Assembly (NCBI GenBank): GCA_001786095.1
Contig: MFVN01000023.1
Coordinates: 1-5,813, forward strand
Length of the DNA stretch: 5,813 nucleotides
Source: Candidatus Nomurabacteria bacterium RIFCSPLOWO2_02_FULL_42_17
GTDB lineage: Bacteria; Patescibacteriota; Minisyncoccia; Phycocordibacterales; MFVN01
Direction: 5' to 3'
The notes under the pieces are model-generated. The model was not told where the DNA came from. It did not search any database and worked only from the letters and a program-made list of their open reading frames with translations. Both the position numbers and the translations under genes were made by a program. This document shows positions 1-4,767 of the stretch, piece after piece. Position 1 is the first letter of the stretch, and each line of letters starts with the position of its first letter.

Positions 1-43
1 GTCAGGTACCATTCTTTTTTAAAACTACATAACGCCGTGCCAG

Positions 44-58
44 CAAGGAGAGTCCTTG
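44..58. repeat. Small perfect hairpin, 6-bp stem, 3-nt loop
   Basis: CAAGGA (44-49) pairs perfectly with TCCTTG (53-58) around a GAG loop. It lies 13 nt from the larger hairpin at 72-94. Paired short-loop hairpins suit a REP-like or transposon-subterminal structure, but the sequence alone does not prove function. Confidence 0.45.
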
Positions 59-71
59 ATAATTGACTGCT

Positions 72-94
72 CGCGTATCGCTTCGCGATACGCG
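72..94. repeat. Perfect hairpin, 10-bp stem, 3-nt loop
   Basis: CGCGTATCGC (72-81) pairs perfectly with GCGATACGCG (85-94) around a TTC loop. It lies 36 nt downstream of tRNA-Leu in the direction of minus-strand transcription. Without a following T-tract it is not a classical intrinsic terminator. It could protect the 3' end of the tRNA operon transcript or be a REP-like palindrome. Confidence 0.55.
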
Positions 95-129
95 TTTGAC
101 CCGACCATTTTTGCCGATGTCTCTCTTTA

Positions 130-213
130 TGCGCGGGGGGAGATTTGAACTCCCAAGCCCGTGAGGGCGCTACCACCTCAAGGTAGTGCGTCTGCCAATT
201 TCGCCACCCGCGC
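130..213 (-). tRNA. tRNA-Leu (anticodon GAG)
   Basis: The minus strand folds as a class II tRNA. The acceptor GCGCGGG pairs with CCCGCGC, the anticodon stem CUACC/GGUAG encloses loop UUGAGGU with anticodon GAG, and a long variable arm (about 14-15 nt) is typical of leucine tRNAs. The T stem GGGAG/CUCCC encloses UUCAAAU. The discriminator is A (position 130), as leucyl-tRNA synthetase requires. CCA is not encoded, so the 3' end must be added after RNase Z-type cleavage. It reads CUC/CUU codons. Its 5' end is only 13 nt beyond the bL19 stop, so it is probably cotranscribed, and RNase P cleavage here would create the 3' end of the rplS mRNA. Confidence 0.95.
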
Positions 214-226
214 AAAAACTATTAAA

Positions 227-661
227 TTAGACAGTTGCCGGCTCTTCTGAAAGAGCAGATACCGTTTCACTTGCTATTTCACCTGTCGGTTTCTTTGATA
301 CAACGGAAGTTGCTCTTAAACTACGCATCTTGCGGGTAACCTCACGCGCCGCCTTGTCGCGAATATAATAAAGTTTGGATCGTCGAGCCTTAGTGCGCTT
401 TATTATTTCTATTTTATCAATGGACGGCGAGTATAAAGGGAAAATACGTTCCACGCCCACTCCTTCCGCAACTTTTCGCACGGTAAAAGTCGCGCCGATT
501 TCGGTGCCGTGTTTGCGCGCCAAAACCAATCCTTCAAAGGCCTGATTACGGGTTTTACCTTTTTCCGCGATTTTCACCCACACGCGCACTGTGTCCCCCG
601 CTCGAAAATCGAGTTTTTTTCTTTCTTCCATATTGGCTGGTAAAAATTGATTCGCGGTCAT
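227..661 (-). CDS. rplS: 50S ribosomal protein bL19
   Basis: bL19 sits at the 30S-50S interface of the ribosome and forms an intersubunit bridge. The family signature is clear: GDTVRVWVK, then [39 protein letters not shown] and [12 protein letters not shown] choose the ATG at 661 (144 residues) because the distance to GDTV (22 residues) then matches standard bL19. An upstream in-frame TTG at 700 would add 13 residues and overlap the previous gene by 8 nt; neither start has a Shine-Dalgarno sequence. The C-terminus extends about 35 residues past the usual end near KAAR, with a Ser/Thr/Ala/Glu-rich tail of unknown role. In many bacteria rplS follows rpsP-trmD; here it follows an RluA-type pseudouridine synthase and precedes tRNA-Leu. 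Confidence 0.95.
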   Translation of the reverse strand: MTANQFLPANMEERKKLDFRAGDTVRVWVKIAEKGKTRNQAFEGLVLARKHGTEIGATFTVRKVAEGVGVERIFPLYSPSIDKIEIIKRTKARRSKLYYIRDKAAREVTRKMRSLRATSVVSKKPTGEIASETVSALSEEPATV

Positions 662-692
662 AACAACGTTTAATTTAACACGGCTCGCGTTT

Positions 693-1439
693 TTAGGCAA
701 TTCCGAAAGCTTTTTTTAAATCTGACGGAATCGGCGCTTCAACTTTTATTTCTTTTCCGCTCGGGTTTCTAAATTTTATGGAAACGGCGTGGAGAGCTAG
801 ACGCTTTATACCAGCTGGGATTGAACGGTGGGTTGCATAAAGATTGTCACCCACAACTGGGTGCCCGATGCTGGATAAATGAACGCGAATTTGGTGCGTG
901 CGGCCGGTGCGCGGATAAATTTCGAGTAATGTAAAAAAATTACCACCCCCCATCCCCTCCTTATCAGGGAGGGATGCTCCTTGGGGCGGGGTGGTGAATC
1001 TTTTCAAAACTTTGTATTCCGTCAGGGCTTCGCGCAATTTGCTCGCCGCGCCGATTCCGGCGCGGCGTTTACGCGAGTCATTTTTACTGCGCCCGATAGG
1101 CGTGTTAATTATTCCTCGCTCACGCTTGAGCTCGCCCCAAACCAACGCCAGATATTTCTTTTTCACGCTGTGATCCTGAAATTGTTTTTTTAGAAAATCA
1201 AAAGCGCGTTGGTTTTTGGCCACAACTAAAACTCCGGAAGTGTCTTTGTCTAAACGATGAACGATTCCAGGACGGCTTGAGTCCTCCCCCACTTTTTTGA
1301 TTTCCGGATATTTTTTTAACAAAAAATCAACCAAAGTCTTTTCTTTAGATTTCTCGGTAGAGTGCACAAGCAACCCTGCCGGCTTATTCACAACCAACAC
1401 TTCTTCGTCTTCATAAAGAATTTCTATCTTCGGCGTCAT
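693..1439 (-). CDS. RluA-family 23S rRNA-type pseudouridine synthase with in-frame palindromic insert
   Basis: This enzyme isomerises uridine to pseudouridine in RNA, probably rRNA; the exact target cannot be told from sequence. The catalytic motif HRLDKDTSG (residues 61-69) supplies the nucleophile Asp64, and [12 protein letters not shown] (177-188) and HPVVGDNLY (193-201) are further family signatures. At 248 residues it lacks the N-terminal S4 RNA-binding domain found in RluD (about 325 residues). Residues 149-166 ([18 protein letters not shown]) are not part of the fold. They are encoded by a 54-bp palindrome inserted in frame between a typical 'VLKRF' strand and 'NFFTLLEI'. The ATG lies 1 nt after the tRNA-Val discriminator base, leaving no room for a ribosome-binding site. 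The start fits the family N-terminus ([18 protein letters not shown]). Confidence 0.93.
   Translation of the reverse strand: MTPKIEILYEDEEVLVVNKPAGLLVHSTEKSKEKTLVDFLLKKYPEIKKVGEDSSRPGIVHRLDKDTSGVLVVAKNQRAFDFLKKQFQDHSVKKKYLALVWGELKRERGIINTPIGRSKNDSRKRRAGIGAASKLREALTEYKVLKRFTTPPQGASLPDKEGMGGGNFFTLLEIYPRTGRTHQIRVHLSSIGHPVVGDNLYATHRSIPAGIKRLALHAVSIKFRNPSGKEIKVEAPIPSDLKKAFGIA
942..995 (-). repeat. 54-bp palindromic element inserted in frame in the pseudouridine synthase gene
   Basis: Outer arms ACCACCCC (942-949) and GGGGTGGT (988-995) are perfect complements. An inner stem pairs CATCCC+TCC (951-960, one bulged C) with GGAGGGATG (968-976) around a 7-nt loop. The unit is exactly 18 codons and is open in the reading frame of the host gene. 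Removing it restores a normal RluA-family sequence across the junction ([12 protein letters not shown]). Its G+C-rich composition contrasts with the A/T-rich flanks. I see no clear target-site duplication. I infer a small mobile or REP-like palindrome tolerated in a surface loop. Confidence 0.8.
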
Positions 1440-1440
1440 T

Positions 1441-1512
1441 TGCGCGCTCGAGGGATCGAACCCCGGGCCTACTCGGTGTAAACGAGTCGCTCTACCACTG
1501 AGCTAAGCGCGC
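1441..1512 (-). tRNA. tRNA-Val (anticodon UAC)
   Basis: The minus strand folds as a 72-nt class I tRNA. The acceptor GCGCGCU pairs with AGCGCGC, the D stem is GCUC/GAGC, and the anticodon stem ACUCG/CGAGU encloses loop UUUACAC (anticodon UAC, reading GUA and other GUN codons). The T stem CGGGG/CCUCG has one G-U pair around UUCGAUC. The discriminator is A (position 1441) and CCA is not encoded. One nucleotide (1513) separates it from tRNA-Arg upstream, and one nucleotide (1440) separates it from the downstream ATG. Confidence 0.96.
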
Positions 1513-1513
1513 A

Positions 1514-1585
1514 TCTCCCCGGGAGGAATCGAACCTCCATCAACGGCTTAGAAGTCCGTGGTTCTATCCATTGAACTACGGGGAG
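1514..1585 (-). tRNA. tRNA-Arg (anticodon UCU)
   Basis: The minus strand folds as a tRNA. The acceptor CUCCCCG pairs with CGGGGAG, the D stem is GUUC/GAAC, and the loop CUUCUAA carries anticodon UCU (reads AGA/AGG). The T stem GGAGG/CCUCC encloses UUCGAUU. The discriminator is A (position 1514) and CCA is not encoded. The anticodon stem ACGGA/GCCGU has an A-G mismatch at the pair next to the loop (31-39). It is the first gene of a tRNA/protein operon with a good promoter just upstream. Confidence 0.95.
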
Positions 1586-1593
1586 TCCTAAAA

Positions 1594-1622
1594 ACTATAA
1601 CAATGCTACAACACCCGGTCAA
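1594..1622 (-). promoter_or_regulatory. Sigma70-type promoter of the tRNA-Arg/tRNA-Val/rluA-type/rplS/tRNA-Leu operon
   Basis: Minus strand TTGACC (1622-1617), a 17-bp spacer, and TATAGT (1599-1594). The expected start near 1587 is about 2 nt before the tRNA-Arg 5' end. The -35 box includes the TGA stop codon of pdaD, so the promoter is embedded in the end of the upstream gene. A short G+C-rich stretch suited to a stringent-control discriminator is not seen. Confidence 0.75.
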
Positions 1623-2173
1623 TTTGCTGTCGGTGGAACAAAAACCACAACGGCAATAACCGTAGTCCAAAGGCCATCTTTATTTCCTTCGGCCGATTGG
1701 GTGGTGTTAGTAGTGCGGACAATTTTGCCGCTTAATTTATATATTTGTTCCCTTTCATCCCAGTCTTTATTCGCGTCAAATTCAATATTTAAAGTGGTGG
1801 CTAGCATTGTCGCGGCCAAATCCTCAGCGTACTCCCCCGCTTTTTTGTCTGTTTCGCCAAAAGGATGGTGCTCGGAAATATAACCATACTGATTGGGGTC
1901 GGCCGGAATAGCCATGCCGACCGAGGCGGCCTCAAGACGATTCGGCTCGTTGGTCGCGTTTCTCGCCATAACACAGTAAACGATTTCACCCGGTTTAAGT
2001 AGTGTGAGTCCTTCCTCGCGATTAACTTTTTTACAACCGGGCGGACAAATACTGGAAACCGTGACCAAATTAAACCTCTCTATGCCGGCACTCCGAAGCG
2101 CCATCTCGAAAGAGGTAAGATATTCTTTATGAACCCCGACACCTTTGGTAAAAAAAAAATTCCCTGGAACCAT
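1619..2173 (-). CDS. pdaD: Pyruvoyl-dependent arginine decarboxylase (PvlArgDC)
   Basis: The enzyme decarboxylates arginine to agmatine, the first step of agmatine-based polyamine synthesis, using a pyruvoyl group made by self-cleavage. The 184-residue sequence is full length. VSSICPPGC (39-47) contains the Ser40-Ser41 cleavage site; Ser41 would become the pyruvoyl group. Other family blocks are [11 protein letters not shown] (7-17), FCVMARN-like [12 protein letters not shown] (66-77), [12 protein letters not shown] (96-107, with Glu101 the probable catalytic acid), [16 protein letters not shown] (113-128) and [15 protein letters not shown] (149-163). The family is best known from archaea, chlamydiae and some bacteria. 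No other polyamine gene is in the window. It has its own promoter in the end of the preceding gene, and the -10 box lies so close to the ATG that the transcript is probably leaderless. Confidence 0.95.
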   Translation of the reverse strand: MVPGNFFFTKGVGVHKEYLTSFEMALRSAGIERFNLVTVSSICPPGCKKVNREEGLTLLKPGEIVYCVMARNATNEPNRLEAASVGMAIPADPNQYGYISEHHPFGETDKKAGEYAEDLAATMLATTLNIEFDANKDWDEREQIYKLSGKIVRTTNTTQSAEGNKDGLWTTVIAVVVFVPPTAN

Positions 2174-2179
2174 TAGGGT

Positions 2180-2208
2180 ATTATAGGAAGTTTATAATGC
2201 AGGGTCAA
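2180..2208 (-). promoter_or_regulatory. Sigma70-type promoter of pdaD, apparently leaderless
   Basis: Minus strand TTGACC (2208-2203), a 17-bp spacer, and a perfect TATAAT (2185-2180). Six nucleotides (2179-2174) separate the -10 box from the pdaD ATG at 2173, placing the expected transcription start on or next to the A of the start codon. The promoter spans the last codons and the TAA stop (2194-2192) of the upstream membrane-protein gene. Confidence 0.8.
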
Positions 2209-2500
2209 TAGTGGACGGTGGATTTTTAAGTAAAGCTTCGATTGTAACGGCTTTGTCTTCAAAAAATTTAAGTACCTTATTAAGTTGGACACGATTTACG
2301 GTCTCGCCTGTTGTGATAAGGGGAACTGGCTCCGAATCAAATTTATCAAGACGACCCACAAAGCTAAGTGAAATAGCGACAACGACTACAAACAACGCGA
2401 AAAAAACAATCAAAAACAAATGCCAATGTTTTCTTGTGTTCCAAAGCTGGTCTGTATTACTGATTACTTCTTTTTTTGCCCGTAAAAAATTTAATTTCAT
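2192..2500 (-). CDS. Single-pass membrane protein of the pilus operon, PilP position
   Basis: I do not recognise this 102-residue protein as a named family. It has a basic N-terminal cytoplasmic stretch of about 26 residues, one hydrophobic segment (about 27-48, HLFLIVFFALFVVVVAISLSF), and a 50-residue outside domain ending NPPSTIDPAL. It has no lipobox cysteine. Its ATG overlaps the stop of pilO as ATGA, so translation is probably coupled. In Gram-negative pilMNOP clusters this slot holds the lipoprotein PilP, which links to the outer-membrane secretin. A membrane-anchored protein here would fit a cell without an outer membrane, but homology to PilP is not visible. A pilus platform accessory is the best guess. 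Confidence 0.75.
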   Translation of the reverse strand: MKLNFLRAKKEVISNTDQLWNTRKHWHLFLIVFFALFVVVVAISLSFVGRLDKFDSEPVPLITTGETVNRVQLNKVLKFFEDKAVTIEALLKNPPSTIDPAL

Positions 2501-3114
2501 TTAACTGGATTAGATATAAAACTTAATAATTCTACCTCAAAACTCCCTGTCCAATCAGGGCTACCTTCCTCGGCGACGGAGCTGGTTCCTAAAGAAAACG
2601 AAACTTTGTTTATTTTAAGTTCATATGGAACTTGTTCAAGAAGTTTAACTAAATGGAAAAGTCCAGCAAAAGCGCCCTCGCCTTTAAAACTAATTTTAAG
2701 CGTCGGCGGACGGTTTGCTTGTTTGGCGGGCTCATTTGTCTGCTTAGTGGTAGGTGGATTCACTTGTTTAGGCGGTAAATTAGAGGAGTTATTTATTGAC
2801 TGCACATCCAACCGTACACCAATTTCCTGTCCTAAACTTTCCAAAGAATCCAAAAAACCCGTTACATCACGGCTATCTACAAAGTAAGAACTGAGCAAGG
2901 CGCGATCGTTGGCTGTTTCCTTGGCTCCACGTTCCAAAGTATTTAACTCTTCTTCACGCGCGGCCATGATTTTAACCTGATTATCTTTTTCCGCCAAACG
3001 TACGTTGGAGTGTAAAATTGAGGAAGCCAGCCATAAAGCCACGCCCAGCGCGGCTAAATCAATTAGAATCCAGATTATTAAATTTATATGTTTAAATCGT
3101 GACATAATAATCAT
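2497..3114 (-). CDS. pilO: Type IV pilus inner-membrane platform protein PilO-like
   Basis: PilO pairs with PilN in the inner membrane to form the alignment platform of type IV pili. This 205-residue protein has the expected order: a short N-terminus, one membrane segment (about 10-32, INLIIWILIDLAALGVALWLASS), a charged coiled-coil-like stretch (about 37-70), and a C-terminal domain (about 139-200) with the PilO-like pattern ISFKGEGAFAGLFHLVKLLEQVPYELKINKVSF. Between them is a Pro/Thr/Lys/Gln-rich linker with a repeated KQxN unit (116-138). The assignment rests on topology and position after pilM-pilN more than on strong motifs. The ATG at 3114 overlaps the pilN stop as ATGA. A second ATG at 3105 would remove three residues. 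Confidence 0.8.
   Translation of the reverse strand: MIIMSRFKHINLIIWILIDLAALGVALWLASSILHSNVRLAEKDNQVKIMAAREEELNTLERGAKETANDRALLSSYFVDSRDVTGFLDSLESLGQEIGVRLDVQSINNSSNLPPKQVNPPTTKQTNEPAKQANRPPTLKISFKGEGAFAGLFHLVKLLEQVPYELKINKVSFSLGTSSVAEEGSPDWTGSFEVELLSFISNPVK
2701..2769 (-). repeat. pilO: Degenerate KQxNxP repeat in the PilO linker
   Basis: Residues 116-138 of PilO read as three imperfect units: KQVNPPTT, KQTNEPA and KQANRPPT. They lie between the coiled coil and the C-terminal domain. The DNA is only partly repetitive, so this is either an old in-frame duplication or selection for a flexible, proline-rich spacer. Confidence 0.6.
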
Positions 3115-3653
3115 TTTTTTTCTGACAACAAAATATCAAGACTAAACTCTATATCTCGGCCTTTAACAAAATTAGAAATGGGCAAATCCACTTGCGCAAA
3201 TCCAGACACCGTTTCCAGTCGCCGGCGAAATTCCAGAAGTTTTTCACGGTCGGCGGCCCAACCACGAAGCTTGGCAACAACGCCGGTTGGCGACCGTTCT
3301 AAAAAAACACTTTTTAGTTGAATATTCGAACCTAAGTTATTTAATATAGGATCCAAAACTTCTTGAGAAAAAACCCATTCGGGTTTGAAAGTAAAAATAG
3401 ATAGTTTTTGGTTAATATCTAAAACACTGGCGCGTACTTCGCGTTCTAAGCTTGAGGCTTGGCCGGCCCCCAAGACCTCTATGCGTTTGTCATCCGCGCG
3501 CTCAGAAAACATAAGTCGCGCACGGGTCGGTAAAAGGAGAATTATAAATATAGCCGCCAACACAAAAATTCCCTTAAGAGCCAGCACAAACAAACGGCAA
3601 CGATATTCCCATTGTAAATACTTTTTTTCTTGAATTGAGAGAAGATTAACCAT
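3111..3653 (-). CDS. pilN: Type IV pilus assembly protein PilN
   Basis: PilN bridges cytoplasmic PilM and membrane PilO. From the ATG at 3653 the protein has 180 residues. It starts MVNLLSIQEKK, matching the conserved NLLP-like tail that binds the groove of PilM, with Ser where Pro is usual. A membrane segment follows (about 22-42, FVLALKGIFVLAAIFIILLLP), then a coil. The C-terminal domain carries the PilN pattern LKSVFLERSPTGVVAKLRGWAADREKLLEFRRRLETVSGFAQVDLPI. An in-frame TTG at 3668 would add five residues and overlap pilM. I prefer the ATG because the family starts just before NLL. One nucleotide separates it from the pilM stop; its own stop overlaps the pilO start. Confidence 0.9.
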   Translation of the reverse strand: MVNLLSIQEKKYLQWEYRCRLFVLALKGIFVLAAIFIILLLPTRARLMFSERADDKRIEVLGAGQASSLEREVRASVLDINQKLSIFTFKPEWVFSQEVLDPILNNLGSNIQLKSVFLERSPTGVVAKLRGWAADREKLLEFRRRLETVSGFAQVDLPISNFVKGRDIEFSLDILLSEKK

Positions 3654-3654
3654 A

Positions 3655-4731
3655 TTAAAAATAGTCAACTAGGGCCAATCCTACAGCTGGCGCGAAAGAT
3701 AAAGAATCATTAAAAGTGATTTCCGGCACATAATTTTCCATATCGGTAACATTTATCCAAGCGTTCGCCAATTCAACGTCAATTTGCATACTGGAAGAAA
3801 GATAGCCAACCAACCCTTTAATATTAGCATCGCCGCCGGAAAGTATAATTTTTTCTATGCGCGATTGTTCATGAAAATCTTTTCCGGTTCCATGGGTGTG
3901 CCAGTAAATATAATGTTTATTAATTTCATCGCGCAAAATAGAAAGTTCATTAAGAAGAAGCGCAAAAATTTCCGGCTTGTCCGTGCCCCGCTGAAGGCCA
4001 TAAGTTTTTTTCAAGTGTTCAGCCTCGTCAAAAGGTATCTTGAAATTTTTGGCAATAACGGAAGTCAGGTTATAACCACCGATATCCGTCGTGGAAGTAA
4101 AAACTGGCAACCCATTCGAAATGATAGCGATACCGGTGCGCATATGCCCGAAATCAACCAGCATGTGGATACCCTTATTTCCATGTGGTAACACCGCGCG
4201 GGCTAAAGCGCTAGTTTCAAGTTCTAAACTTTTCAGAACAAGACCGGCAGACACGAACGCGGTAGTGTAATCCTTTACAAGATCGCGTGATGTCGCCGAC
4301 ACTTGTATATCTAAAACATTGGAATGTTCATTTGCAATATTCCAACTGAATACTGTATCCGCAACTGGTATGGGAACATATTCTTCCAGCTGAAATTCCA
4401 CGGCCGAGTTTATATCGCCAGCGGCATCTTTGGGCACCCGCACCATAAAAGTATAAACCTGCTCTTCGGGTAAAGAAGCGCGAATAAAATCAAAATGTTC
4501 GGCGCGCTTGAGTTCCACTAAAAGGGCAGAAAATTTTTGCGGGTTTTTTACCTTACCTTCCTCAATCACGCCGTCCGGCACAACACGCGTACCGAAGCGC
4601 CCTAAACGCAAACCGTGGCGAAAACGCACAAGTTCCACGAATTTTATTGAACGGTCGGAAATATCCAAACCTACGGCCGGCATCAAAAGCGCTGGCGGGG
4701 GCGGAAAGAATTCTCGTTGGAAAGCAACCAT
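3655..4731 (-). CDS. pilM: Type IV pilus assembly protein PilM (actin-like ATPase)
   Basis: PilM is a cytoplasmic actin/FtsA-like ATP-binding protein that recruits PilN to build the type IV pilus base. The 358-residue sequence has all nucleotide-binding blocks: phosphate-1 GLDISDRSIKFVEL (21-34), phosphate-2 LVDFGHMRTGIAII (191-204), and the adenosine motif IILSGGDANIKGL (295-307). The segment VEFQLEEYVPIPVADTVFSW (111-130) is typical of PilM. An N-terminal extension with FFPPPP (8-13) precedes the ATPase fold, a form I associate with Parcubacteria. It heads the pilMNO block. A TATAAT box ends 7 nt before the ATG, and there is no Shine-Dalgarno sequence. No pilus motor (PilB/PilT), PilC or pilin gene is in the window, so those must lie elsewhere. 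Confidence 0.95.
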   Translation of the reverse strand: MVAFQREFFPPPPALLMPAVGLDISDRSIKFVELVRFRHGLRLGRFGTRVVPDGVIEEGKVKNPQKFSALLVELKRAEHFDFIRASLPEEQVYTFMVRVPKDAAGDINSAVEFQLEEYVPIPVADTVFSWNIANEHSNVLDIQVSATSRDLVKDYTTAFVSAGLVLKSLELETSALARAVLPHGNKGIHMLVDFGHMRTGIAIISNGLPVFTSTTDIGGYNLTSVIAKNFKIPFDEAEHLKKTYGLQRGTDKPEIFALLLNELSILRDEINKHYIYWHTHGTGKDFHEQSRIEKIILSGGDANIKGLVGYLSSSMQIDVELANAWINVTDMENYVPEITFNDSLSFAPAVGLALVDYF

Positions 4732-4738
4732 ACTTTTA

Positions 4739-4767
4739 ATTATACCCTTTTTTTGTTCTTTTCTAAA
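4739..4767 (-). promoter_or_regulatory. Candidate promoter of the pilMNO block, apparently leaderless
   Basis: Minus strand TTTAGA (4767-4762, 4 of 6 matches), a 17-bp spacer, and TATAAT (4744-4739). Seven nucleotides separate the -10 box from the pilM ATG at 4731, so transcription should start at or next to the start codon. The spacer encodes the last lysine-rich codons of ruvX, and the -10 box overlaps the ruvX TAA stop. Confidence 0.65.

Larger units (their letters stand above)
1..129. other. Gene-free left edge with two hairpins and a transposon-end-like motif
   Basis: No convincing gene lies here. The region holds two perfect triloop hairpins (44-58 and 72-94, listed separately). At the extreme left it holds the motif GTCAGGTACC followed by a T-run (1-20). 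Read on the minus strand that motif gives codons for K-K-N-G-T then TGA, which resembles the way the transposase at the other end of the window finishes (K-K-G-D then TGA). I infer a decayed or cut-off end of a REP/IS200-like element. A 25-codon minus-strand ORF starting with ATG at 107 has no recognisable product. No hairpin here is followed by a T-tract on the minus strand, so I do not call a terminator for the upstream tRNA-Leu. Confidence 0.4.

Noticed and set aside
72..94. Intrinsic terminator for the tRNA-Leu operon
   Set aside because: The stem is perfect, but no T-tract follows in the minus-strand direction.
30..107. 25-codon minus-strand ORF starting ATG at 107
   Set aside because: It is too short, has no recognisable product, and is dominated by the 10-bp palindrome.
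662..700. TTG start for bL19 at 700
   Set aside because: It adds 13 residues not seen in the family and overlaps the preceding gene. The ATG at 661 matches normal bL19 length to GDTV. It is not excluded, since neither start has an SD.
981..1193. Plus-strand ORFs of 60-70 codons opposite the pseudouridine synthase gene
   Set aside because: They are antisense shadows of a well-supported gene, with no family signature and no promoter or start context of their own.
2211..2504. 97-codon plus-strand ORF antisense to the 102-residue membrane protein
   Set aside because: The minus-strand frame has a clear TM topology and ATGA coupling to pilO. The plus-strand frame has no motif and is a shadow.
3654..3668. 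TTG start for PilN at 3668
   Set aside because: The PilM-binding tail normally lies at the very N-terminus (MxNLL), which the ATG at 3653 gives directly.
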